A stretch of DNA of 64,000 nt from Nocardia crassostreae (GTDB taxonomy: Bacteria > Actinomycetota > Actinomycetes > Mycobacteriales > Mycobacteriaceae), in the NCBI RefSeq assembly GCF_001613405.1, contig NZ_BDCH01000019.1, positions 186,001 to 250,000 on the forward strand, in the 5' to 3' direction. The notes under the pieces are model-generated. The model saw only the letters and a program-made list of their open reading frames with translations, did not search any database and was not told the DNA's origin. Position numbers and translations under genes: made by a program. Positions 17,705 to 25,626 of this stretch are shown one piece after another (within the stretch, counting starts at the first letter, position 1; each line of letters opens with the position of its first letter).

Positions 17705-18792
17705 CGCACACCCGCCAATCCGAGCACCAGCGGCACCAGGTCCACATCCGCCAGCCCGTTGTCGGCCCGGCAGCGACCGGGCATGGCGGCGTTGACGACC
17801 GCGCAGACCTGGTCCGCGTTCTCCTGCGGCAGTGCGACCTTGGGCGGCGCGTAGGTGAGCCGCGGCTGTCCCGTGGCCGGGTCCACGGAGCGCTGGAAGG
17901 CGCTCACGATCGGCGGAATCATGTCGATGATCTGCTGCAGCGAGCCGATGTGGGCCGACAGCAGGCGTAGTTTCGGAATCGCCGCGTCCAGCCCGTGCAG
18001 GATGGACACGCCGTGCTCGCGGGCGATGTCATTGAGCCACGGGATGATAACCAGCAGCGAGTCGACGAGCTTCACGTCGTCCTGCCACACCTCGTTGATG
18101 AAGGTGATGCCCGGTCCGGCCTGCAGCAGGGTGTTCTTGATGTCGTCCCAGTTGGCGGATATGCTCTCCATGAGCGCGCCGAACGCGTCCAGCATCGATC
18201 CCAGGTGGCCGATGGCCGCGTCGGGCCGGTGCAGCGCGGTGCCCATGTCCTGCACCAGCCGGTTGAGCTGGGGCCCGGTGCCCGCGGTGGCCTGCTGGAA
18301 CGCTTCCACACTGTCCTTCAGACGATTCCGGTCCCCCGGGTCGTCGGTGATCTTGGCGGCCAGATCGGTGAAGGCGTCGAGGGTCTGGCTGATGCTCTTG
18401 GGCGTGAAGGTCTTCTCGATGCAGGCGCCCGGGTTCCAGGTGTTCTTCGCGCCGGGCTCGCCGAGCACCGCCAGACTCCGGTCGGCGACCAGGGTGTCGG
18501 AGACGGTGGTCGCGGTCGGTGTGCCGCGCAGTCGCCGGGCGGCGTCGATGTCGAAATCGACTCGCACACCGAGCCCTTCGGGCCGGACGGTCCGCACGGT
18601 CCCGATCGGGATGCCGCGCATGGTGACGTGATTGCCCGGGTACAGGCCGACCGCGTCGGGCATGAGCGCGCAGTAGGCGACGGTCTTCTTGACCGGATCG
18701 ACCGCGAGGACATACCCCACCACCGTCACCAGGGCGGCCAGCGCCACGCCGACGACGGTCACGAATCCTTGGGAGGCAACGAATTTCCGCAT
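17701..18792 (-). CDS. mceD: Mce-family protein, MceD type
   Basis: 363-aa Mce subunit. The N-terminal anchor is FVTVVGVALAALVTVVGYVL, then an Mce domain with LYPGNHVTMRGIPIGTVRTV, then a long helical region and a C-terminal Cys pair (CAVVNAAMPGRC) that could form a disulphide. Stop and next start overlap (ATGA at 17701-17704). The fourth of the six Mce genes. Confidence 0.88.
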   Translation of the reverse strand: MRKFVASQGFVTVVGVALAALVTVVGYVLAVDPVKKTVAYCALMPDAVGLYPGNHVTMRGIPIGTVRTVRPEGLGVRVDFDIDAARRLRGTPTATTVSDTLVADRSLAVLGEPGAKNTWNPGACIEKTFTPKSISQTLDAFTDLAAKITDDPGDRNRLKDSVEAFQQATAGTGPQLNRLVQDMGTALHRPDAAIGHLGSMLDAFGALMESISANWDDIKNTLLQAGPGITFINEVWQDDVKLVDSLLVIIPWLNDIAREHGVSILHGLDAAIPKLRLLSAHIGSLQQIIDMIPPIVSAFQRSVDPATGQPRLTYAPPKVALPQENADQVCAVVNAAMPGRCRADNGLADVDLVPLVLGLAGVR

Positions 18793-18793
18793 C

Positions 18794-19861
18794 TCAGCAC
18801 CCCCGTCCCGGGACCGGAACGCACACGTCCGTGCCGGTCAGGGTGGTGGCGGAATGATCGACCGCCGGGCCGTCCGGGCCGATCGCGTGCTGTAGTCGGT
18901 CACGGATATCGCCCATGGCGTTCAGCGCCGCGTCGAGGCGGCGGCCGAGTTCCTCCATGGGCGGCACGGCCTCTTGGATCTTGACCGCCAGCGGTTCGAG
19001 CACCGTACGATACGAGGGTTCGATGGCCGCGATGCGCGACAGCAGCTCGCCGGCGATCTCCATCGCCGCGGTGATCTCGGCCTTCTTGTTCAGGCCCTCG
19101 GTTTCCAGCAGGCCGACCTGACGCACGAAAGTGCCCAGCAGCGACTTGTTCTCGTTGATGGTGGTCAGGTATTCGTCCATCACGGTCAGCGCCTGCGAGA
19201 TCTCGCTGTTCTGCCGGTTGAGGGTGCCGACCCAGGTCTCCATGGCGGTGCCGATGCGGCGCAGCGCATCCGGATTCTCCGACAGCGACTGCTGCAGGGC
19301 GGCGATATTGCGGCGCAGCACATCGGCGTCGACCTGGGCGACCGGCGCGGCGGCGGCCTGCATCGTGCGGATCAGGCTGTAGGGCAGCCGCACGCGCTCG
19401 GCGGGAATGGTCTTGTCGCCCAGCGGTTTGTCCCCCGCAGGGAAGAGCGCCAGGTAGTGTCCGCCGACCACGGTGAGCATGCGGATCTCCATGCTGATCT
19501 GGTCGCCGAGGAATACGTCGTGGTCGACGGTGAAGGTCATGCGGACCCGGTCCTCGCCCAGCTCCAGCGATGTCACCGACCCGACGGTCACCCCCGACAC
19601 CCGCACCTGATCCCCCGCCTTGATCGACTGCGCCTCGCTGAGTTCCGCGGTGAAGGTGTCCTTGCCGATCGGCAGCGCGTACACGATGCCCACGGCGGCC
19701 AGCACCACCACCGCCGAGGCCACGCCCAGCAGGCCGAGCCGCAGCTGCCGCCGCGATGCGGCGGCCTCGTGCCGGTCGACGTGTGCGGCACGACCGGCCA
19801 TCGCCGCGAAGTACTCATGAACGGCCTTGCGCCATGTCGATTCCGGGGTCACTTCTGGCAT
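18794..19861 (-). CDS. mceC: Mce-family protein, MceC type
   Basis: 355-aa Mce subunit. A ~45-residue cytoplasmic leader precedes the membrane anchor (LGLLGVASAVVVLAAVGIVY). The Mce domain contains SIKAGDQVRVSGVTVGSVTS and MLTVVGGHYLALFPAG. A coiled-coil-like helical tail follows, ending in a Cys pair (DVCVPVPGRGC). The start ATG 19861 lies 13 nt inside the end of the preceding mceB frame. Confidence 0.86.
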   Translation of the reverse strand: MPEVTPESTWRKAVHEYFAAMAGRAAHVDRHEAAASRRQLRLGLLGVASAVVVLAAVGIVYALPIGKDTFTAELSEAQSIKAGDQVRVSGVTVGSVTSLELGEDRVRMTFTVDHDVFLGDQISMEIRMLTVVGGHYLALFPAGDKPLGDKTIPAERVRLPYSLIRTMQAAAAPVAQVDADVLRRNIAALQQSLSENPDALRRIGTAMETWVGTLNRQNSEISQALTVMDEYLTTINENKSLLGTFVRQVGLLETEGLNKKAEITAAMEIAGELLSRIAAIEPSYRTVLEPLAVKIQEAVPPMEELGRRLDAALNAMGDIRDRLQHAIGPDGPAVDHSATTLTGTDVCVPVPGRGC

Positions 19862-20856
19862 ACCGAAATCCTTTGCCCGGCGATCAAGACGGCGAGGGGC
19901 GCCGGCACCGCGGCCTGGCCCTTGGAGCAGGTGAGATTCGTCTGTCCGGCACCCTGCGCCTTGGCCAGCGCCTGCAACAGTCCCGGCAGGCGCCCGAGCA
20001 CGTCGGCGAGCTGATTCGGTTCGGGGAACAGCAGATTCAGGTCGCGCTCGAGATCCGGGTTCGCGCCTTCGGTGAAGCCGAGGGTCCGCATCAGGCTGTT
20101 GAGCGGCCCCAGCGCCGAGGGCGCGACGGCGGCGAAGTCGATCAGGCCGGCGAGCTTGTCGCGGAAGGCGGTGAACACGTCGGCCATGCCGCGCAGCAGC
20201 GTGATCAGATACGGTGACTTCCCGCCGATCTGAGTGGAGATGGCCTGCATGTTCGCGATGACGGCCGACACCACCGTCTGCCGATCGGTGACGTAGCGGC
20301 TCATCTGCTCGAAAGCGTCGAGCGCGGGCCCGATTCCGGAGCCGTCGCCCTCGATGACGGCCAGCACGCTCTCGGCGAACTGATTGAGCGCGCCCGGCGA
20401 GAACTCCGACAGCACCGGCTGCAGACCGTTGAACAGCTGCGTGATGTCGAAGGACGGAATGGTGTGATCGGCGTCGATGGTCGCGCCCGCCGGCAGCTTC
20501 TCGCCCGCCTGATCGGGTTGGCGCACATCGACATACCGCTGCCCGGTCAGCGACTGATACCGGATGGCGGGCACGCTGCCGCGATAGACCGGCCGGTCCC
20601 GCCGCACGGTGAAGGTGACAGTCGGCGTGGTGCCGTGCAGCGTGATCGCGGTGACCTTGCCGACCTCCACGCCGAACATGCACACCCCGTCACCGGTCTT
20701 CAGACCGCTGACATCGGTGAATTCCGCGCGATAGACAGCGGTTTCGCCGCCGATGGGCCGCGTGATGGCCGCGGCGATGACCACCAGCAGCGCGATCATG
20801 GCCGCGGCGAACACAGCCAGCCGCCAGGACACGCCCAGGGTCGTCTTGCGCTTCAT
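19849..20856 (-). CDS. mceB: Mce-family protein, MceB type
   Basis: 335-aa Mce subunit. The anchor (LAVFAAAMIALLVVIAAAIT) precedes an Mce domain with LKTGDGVCMFGVEVGKVTAI and YQSLTGQRYVDV, and the helical tail ends with a Cys pair (ISVCQK and NLTCSKGQ). The ATG at 20856 has a GGGAGG ribosome site, which argues for an independent start. However, the upstream mceA frame runs into this gene without any stop, so an MceA-MceB fusion protein is also encoded. Confidence 0.85.
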   Translation of the reverse strand: MKRKTTLGVSWRLAVFAAAMIALLVVIAAAITRPIGGETAVYRAEFTDVSGLKTGDGVCMFGVEVGKVTAITLHGTTPTVTFTVRRDRPVYRGSVPAIRYQSLTGQRYVDVRQPDQAGEKLPAGATIDADHTIPSFDITQLFNGLQPVLSEFSPGALNQFAESVLAVIEGDGSGIGPALDAFEQMSRYVTDRQTVVSAVIANMQAISTQIGGKSPYLITLLRGMADVFTAFRDKLAGLIDFAAVAPSALGPLNSLMRTLGFTEGANPDLERDLNLLFPEPNQLADVLGRLPGLLQALAKAQGAGQTNLTCSKGQAAVPAPLAVLIAGQRISVCQK

Positions 20857-20859
20857 CGC

Positions 20860-21915
20860 GCACCTCCCGGCCCTCGGCGCGCCGAGGGCGGCCAGGGTCT
20901 GCTGCCCGAGCAGCGGCACCGCGATGCCCGGGACGCCGCGCAGCGTCACCGCCAGATTCACCGCCGGACCGTCGGGAGTGTCGGAGAAGACGCGGTTCAG
21001 CCGGTCGATCAGCTCGGTCACCTGAGCCCGGGAGGTCGCCGGGTCCGGCACGGTGGCGGCGATGGCGGCCACCAGCGGGGTCAGCATGTCGGTATAGCCG
21101 AGGAAATGGGTGCGGGCCGCGGCACCGACCGCGCCGATGAGCGGGAACGCCTGGTCGTTGAGGACCGTCAGCGCGTAGTCGTATTGGGCCCGGTCATGTT
21201 GGAAGACTTCGATATTGAGCACCGCGTCCAGCAGTTTGAAGGTGGCGGAGCTGAACGCGCCGACGCCGTTGAACACCGACGCGTACTGGTCGATCAGATA
21301 CGACGGCGCGTAGCGCTGGGTATCTGCGATCGTGCGGCTCATGCTCACCATCGTCTGCAGCAGCGGGGTGAAGGCCCGCAGGTTGTCGCCGAACTGGTTC
21401 AGCATCGTGGTCAGCTCCGGGGTGAACACCTCATTGGAGGTCTGGGTGAGTTGCCGCAGCAGCGCGCCCATGGTCACGTCGTTCACCCTGTCGCCGAGGT
21501 CGAGCACCGACCCGTTGTGCAGCGCAGTGCCGCCCGGGGCCCGGTGCAGGGCGACGGTGCTGATACCGAAGAGATTCTCCGGCGCGTAGTCGACGGTGAG
21601 AGCGTCGGTCAGGCCGGTGGCCAGCGATGGATTCAGATCCAGTGTCAGCAGCACCCGGTCGCCGTCGGCGGGCCCCACCCGGTCCACGCGGCCGACCGTC
21701 ACACCGTCCAGCCTCACCGAGGTGCCCTCCACCACGCCCTCACCGATTCGCATGGCGCGCAATTGGATTCGCAGCGCCGACGTGTCGCCGCCGCGTCCCA
21801 TCGACCAGACGGCGACGATCGCGACGACGGCGACGATCGCGATCAGTCCCGCGACGCGCGCGTGGCGCGGCCGCATCGCCACACCCGGAAGTCCGTAATT
21901 GGGCACCGCGCTCAC
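20860..21915 (-). CDS. mceA: Mce-family protein, MceA type, without its own stop codon
   Basis: First Mce subunit, ~352 residues. GTG 21915 overlaps the yrbEB stop. It has the anchor (VAGLIAIVAVVAIVAVWSMG), a domain with EGTSVRLDGVTVGRVDRV and NLFGISTVAL, and ends RGVPGIAVPLLGQQTLAAL. After PRAGR the frame reads TGC GCG ATG AAG and passes straight into mceB. A TGA in place of TGC (20860-20862) would give the usual separate end, so the stop appears to have been lost by one base change. The readthrough product would be 688 aa with a second membrane helix in the middle, which would put MceB's domain in an odd topology. Confidence 0.82.
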
Positions 21916-22775
21916 CCCGGGAATTCGATCGAGGAATTGACGCCCCATAGCAGCAGGGTCAGGACCATGTCCAGCCCGACGATAGCCACGAAGCTGGCGC
22001 GCACCGCCCGCCCCGACGCGATGCCCACGCCCTCCGGGCCGCCGGTGGCGAAAAATCCGTAGTAGCAGTGGATCAGGATGACCGCGACAGCGAAGACCAG
22101 GATCTTGACCACCGACGCGAGCACGTCGTATCCGCTGGTGAACTGGAAGAAGTAGTGGTCGTACACGCCCCCGGCCTGACCGTGCAGCGCCACCACCACG
22201 CCCGCGCACGCCAGATAGCTCAGGATCAGGGCGATGAGGTAGGTCGGCACGATGGCGATGGCCCCGCCGATGACCCGGGTGGTCACCACGAACGGAACCG
22301 ACCGCAGACCAAGCGATTCCATGGCGTCGATCTCCTCGGAGATGCGCATGGACCCGATCTCCGCCGTCATCCGGCAGCCCGCCTGCGCCGCGAACCCGAC
22401 CGCCGCGGCGATCGGCGCGAGCTCGCGGGTATTGGCGAACGCCGACACCACGCCGGTGACCGGGCCCATGCCGATCAGGTCCAGCGCGGCGAAGGACTGG
22501 ATGCCGGTGCCCGCGCCCATGGCGATGCCCAGCACCACCAGCATGGGCACGGTGCCGCCGCCGACGATCAACGAGCCACGGCCCCAGGTCATATCGGTGA
22601 TGGTGCGCAACGTCTCGCCCCGGTACCGCCGCAGCGTCAAGGGAATCGCCGACAGCGCCTGCCACACAAAACCCAGCAGGAAGCCGAGCGAATCGATGCC
22701 GAGGAAGATCCGGCTCCGATGCCGCGCACCGCTGTAAGCCCAGCGCAGGCCCTTGGGAATATAGGGAGCCGCCAT
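21912..22775 (-). CDS. yrbEB: YrbE/MlaE-type permease B of the Mce transporter
   Basis: 287-aa integral membrane permease of the MlaE family. It forms the inner-membrane channel of the Mce importer together with YrbEA. The conserved helix ISEEIDAMESLGLRSVPFVV carries the Glu/Asp signature of the family. ATG 22775 overlaps the yrbEA stop by one base (TGATG), so stoichiometric expression is expected. The ATPase (Mkl/MceG) is not encoded in this window. Confidence 0.92.
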   Translation of the reverse strand: MAAPYIPKGLRWAYSGARHRSRIFLGIDSLGFLLGFVWQALSAIPLTLRRYRGETLRTITDMTWGRGSLIVGGGTVPMLVVLGIAMGAGTGIQSFAALDLIGMGPVTGVVSAFANTRELAPIAAAVGFAAQAGCRMTAEIGSMRISEEIDAMESLGLRSVPFVVTTRVIGGAIAIVPTYLIALILSYLACAGVVVALHGQAGGVYDHYFFQFTSGYDVLASVVKILVFAVAVILIHCYYGFFATGGPEGVGIASGRAVRASFVAIVGLDMVLTLLLWGVNSSIEFPG

Positions 22776-23626
22776 CACGCCACCCGCATCGGCATGAACA
22801 TGGTGACCACCTGGGTGATCGCCAGATTGACCAGGATGATCGAGGCCACCGACAGCACCACCGCGGCGTTCACGCCGTCTGCCACGCCGCGCGGCCCGCC
22901 GCCCGCCTCCAGCCCGCGCTGGCAGCCGACGATCACCACGATGAATCCGAACAGCATGGCCTTGGCCAGTGAGATCCACACGTCGCCGAGGACGGCGAAG
23001 GAGCCGAAGGTAGCCCAGTAGCTGCCCGGCGTCACATTCTGCGCACCGATGGCGACCGCGTAACCGGTGACGATGCCGACGAAGATGATCAGGATATTCA
23101 ACAGCGGCGCGACCAGCAGCATGGCCGTGACACGCGGAATCACCAGTCGGTGCACCGGATCGATGCCCATGACGCGCATGGCGTCTATCTCGTCGCGAAT
23201 GGTCCGCGCGCCCAGATCCGCCGCGATGGCCGACGCGCCCGCACCGCCGAGCAGCAGCCCGGTGGCGATCGGAGCGCCCTGCTGGATCACTCCCAGCCCG
23301 CCCGCCGCGCCCAGCAGCGAGTCCGCGCCCAGTTGATGGATGAGATTGCCGACCTGCACCGAGACGACGACACCGAACGGAATCGCCATGAGCACCGAGG
23401 GAATCGCGGTCACGGTGATGAGATACCAAGCCTGGTGCAGCATCTCGCGCCATTGGAACCGGCGGTGCGCGATATCGGAGACGGTGCCGCGCACTACGCC
23501 GAGACCGAGATCCACCACGCGCCCGAGCGTCCGCAGGGTCGAGCCCGCGGTCTCGGCCAGATTCTTACCGGCGATACGCGCGACGGTCTCCGGACCGCCC
23601 CCTTCGCCCGGGCCACCCCCGCTCAT
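22775..23626 (-). CDS. yrbEA: YrbE/MlaE-type permease A of the Mce transporter
   Basis: 283-aa MlaE-family permease. A Gly-rich N-terminus and a cytoplasmic leader are followed by hydrophobic helices, the signature TIRDEIDAMRVMGIDP and a C-terminal run ILVNLAITQVVTMFM. The ATG overlaps the stop of the upstream hydrolase gene (ATGA), so the hydrolase and the transporter are one transcription unit. Confidence 0.92.
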   Translation of the reverse strand: MSGGGPGEGGGPETVARIAGKNLAETAGSTLRTLGRVVDLGLGVVRGTVSDIAHRRFQWREMLHQAWYLITVTAIPSVLMAIPFGVVVSVQVGNLIHQLGADSLLGAAGGLGVIQQGAPIATGLLLGGAGASAIAADLGARTIRDEIDAMRVMGIDPVHRLVIPRVTAMLLVAPLLNILIIFVGIVTGYAVAIGAQNVTPGSYWATFGSFAVLGDVWISLAKAMLFGFIVVIVGCQRGLEAGGGPRGVADGVNAAVVLSVASIILVNLAITQVVTMFMPMRVA

Positions 23627-24688
23627 GCGGACGCCTTGTCCGGCACGGCCGCAGCCGAAGCCGCAGACCCCTCATCGAGCACGCGCCGATGGAAGGCGGC
23701 CATCGCCTCGACGGCCTGCCGGGCGTCGGGGATGAAGTCGGCGGCGGACTGGAAGACGTGAATGGCGTTGTCCCAGACCTGAAGCGTGCAGGGCACGCCC
23801 GCCTCGGCGCAGCGGGCGGCCAGTTGTTCGGCATCGTCAAGCAAAACCTCGGTGGAGCCGACCTGAATGAGCACAGGTGGCAGGCCGGTGAAGTCGTGAT
23901 GGACCGGCGACCACGCGGGGTCCACCCGGCCGTCGACGGCCATCCCCCACTTCGACGGCACGGCCAAATACCGCTGCCGACAGGTAGGCATCGGTGCGAT
24001 CGTTGGGGTGCTCGAAGCGGCGGGTCGAGTGGTAGTCGGCCCACGGTGCCATCGTGGAGACGGCGGCAGGCATCGGCAATCCGGCATCGCGGATGGCCAA
24101 CGCCAGTGTGAACGCCAGACCGCCCCCGGCCGAATCACCGGCGAGGATGACGCGATGCCCCGGGAAGCCCCGGTTCAGCAGGAACCGGTAGGACTCCAGC
24201 GCGTCCTGCACCGTCTCGGCGATGCGGGCGCGGGGAACCTGTCGGTAGTCGACGCTGAATAGGGGCAGTCCGCTGACCCGCGCGATGCGCGCCGCCAACC
24301 GGCGGTGAGTGTTGAGGCCGCAGGTGACGAAGCCGCCGCCGTGGAAGAACAGGATCGCCGCGGGATCCGCCATTGCCTCCGGGTCGCCGACAGCATCGTC
24401 CCAGAGCCATTCGGCGCGGAAGTTCTCGAACGCGACTCGCCGCCGCCGGGTGCCCCGGCGCGGGCGCAGGAAGATCATGAACGGGTCGAACAACCCGAGC
24501 ATGCGCTGGAGCACCGCCGCACTCACCAGTCCGCGCCGGTCGACGGCGGCGAACAGATCGAACACGGTGCGCAGGACGGCGAAGGAGAGCCGGTGCGCCA
24601 GGCGCAGTCGCAGGCTGGCGCGGCGCGGCAGTTCGGCGACAACGACCGAGCGGCCGGAACGGGTCGATTCCGCAGCCGGAACAGCCAT
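23623..24688 (-). pseudogene. HSL-family alpha/beta hydrolase, frameshifted
   Basis: Hormone-sensitive-lipase-type esterase (LipU/LipF-like) that would release acids from esters. The oxyanion motif FFHGGGF and nucleophile motif GDSAGGG lie in the first ~240 residues. Near 23960-23975 (after DRTDAYLSAA) the frame is lost. The C-terminal part resumes in another frame as RYLAVPSKWGM, then VDPAWSPVHHDFTGLPPVLI and the catalytic-His region WDNAIHVFQ. The start ATG 24688 has a good GGAGG. It is the first gene of the mce operon, directly under the TetR-linked promoter. A one- or two-base indel explains the break; an assembly error is possible. Confidence 0.8.
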
Positions 24689-24744
24689 CTTCGGATCCTC
24701 CACCTCATTGTCGAGTGAGCTGCCGCACAAGATCTCGGCGTTTC

Positions 24745-24775
24745 GGATAGTAGCGTTATTAAAATAGCGGTGCAA
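24745..24775. promoter_or_regulatory. 31-bp operator X in the TetR / mce-operon divergent promoter
   Basis: Read on the minus strand, this 31-bp stretch begins TTGCA, has CTATT..AATA at its centre and ends TACTATCC. It matches the element at 25542-25572 at 24 of 31 positions by my count. It lies 57 bp before the hydrolase start and 80 bp before the TetR start, in an AT-rich patch suited to both promoters. The natural candidate to bind it is the adjacent TetR protein, which would then be autoregulated. Confidence 0.6.
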
Positions 24776-24854
24776 TATACTCACCAAAGACTCTCAGAAC
24801 TCGGGGGACGCGTCTGGTATAGAGCAGGGGACGACGAGGGAATCGAGGTTGGAG

Positions 24855-25487
24855 ATGCGGGCTGGGCGAAAGCCGGTCAGCCGCGCCGAAGCTCAACAGC
24901 AGACGCGCGAGGACGTACTGGACGCGGCCGAGGAACTGTTCCTGGACAAGGGCTACCACGAGACCACGGTGGCCAAGATCGCCGCCGCGGCGGGCCGCAC
25001 CCAGGGCGCCATCTACGCCAACTTCAGCAGCAAGGAGAACCTCTGCTACGAGGTCCTGCAACGCCGCTACGCCCGCTTGTTCACGAATCTGGTCACCCAG
25101 GTCGGCAGCTCCGGCGAGGACCTCGAAGACAAGATCGCCTCGTTCATGCGCTGGTGGAAGACCCTGGCCGCGGATACCGAATTGACCGTCCTGGCCGCCG
25201 AATACGCGCTGGCGGTGCGCAACAATCCCGAGCAGCGCGCGGCCGCCACCTCGCAGATCGACACCCTCCGGGCACTCATGACGGTGGCCATGCAGCAGAA
25301 CATGGCTCGCACCAACACCATCGAGCAGGCCGACGAGGCCGTGCTCGCCATCCTCGCCACCAGCTCCGGCCTGGCGGGCATGCGCGCGGCGGGCACCATC
25401 GACGAACCGCTCTCCGCGGAACTGATGGCCCGCACCCTGCGCCTGTGGAGCACCCAACTCGCGCACACCGAACCCGACGGCGACTGA
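24855..25487 (+). CDS. TetR/AcrR-family transcriptional regulator
   Basis: 210-aa regulator. The N-terminal helix-turn-helix (about residues 14-60) reads TREDVLDAAEELFLDKGYHE then AAAGRTQGAIYANFSSKENL. The ligand-binding C-terminal domain is complete. ATG 24855 has GAGG six bases upstream; a TTG two codons earlier is possible. It is divergent from the hydrolase-yrbE-mce operon and followed by the GMC oxidase operon, with a near-identical 31-bp element in both promoters. It therefore probably senses a lipid or sterol-derived ligand and represses both units (inference). Confidence 0.9.
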   Translation: MRAGRKPVSRAEAQQQTREDVLDAAEELFLDKGYHETTVAKIAAAAGRTQGAIYANFSSKENLCYEVLQRRYARLFTNLVTQVGSSGEDLEDKIASFMRWWKTLAADTELTVLAAEYALAVRNNPEQRAAATSQIDTLRALMTVAMQQNMARTNTIEQADEAVLAILATSSGLAGMRAAGTIDEPLSAELMARTLRLWSTQLAHTEPDGD

Positions 25488-25528
25488 GACCGCGGGAGGA
25501 GAGCGCCGATCACGCGGCACTCCCGTCG

Positions 25529-25540
25529 GCCAAATTTGGC
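25529..25540. promoter_or_regulatory. 12-bp perfect palindrome
   Basis: GCCAAATTTGGC, 42 bp after the TetR stop and just before operator Y. It could be part of a terminator for TetR or an additional operator. Confidence 0.35.
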
Positions 25541-25541
25541 A

Positions 25542-25572
25542 TTGCAACACTATTCGAATAGCAATACTATCC
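25542..25572. promoter_or_regulatory. 31-bp operator Y before the GMC oxidase operon
   Basis: Second copy of the element described at 24745-24775, in direct orientation. It starts TTGCA, its centre is the perfect palindrome CTATTCGAATAG (25550-25561) and it ends TACTATCC. It ends 54 bp before the ATG of the GMC oxidase gene, almost the same distance as operator X from its gene. This supports joint control of both operons. Confidence 0.6.
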
Positions 25573-25575
25573 TAA

Positions 25576-25607
25576 TAACGTTCAGCTAGCGTAACGTTCA
25601 GCTAGCG
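25576..25607 (+). repeat. perfect 16-bp tandem direct repeat
   Basis: TAACGTTCAGCTAGCG occurs twice without spacer, 25576-25591 and 25592-25607. Each copy contains the palindromes AACGTT and, with the next base, GCTAGC. The pair lies in the 5' leader of the GMC oxidase gene, right after operator Y. It may be a doubled protein-binding site or a recent slippage duplication. Confidence 0.8.
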
Positions 25608-25626
25608 CCGACAAGGGAGTCGCTCG

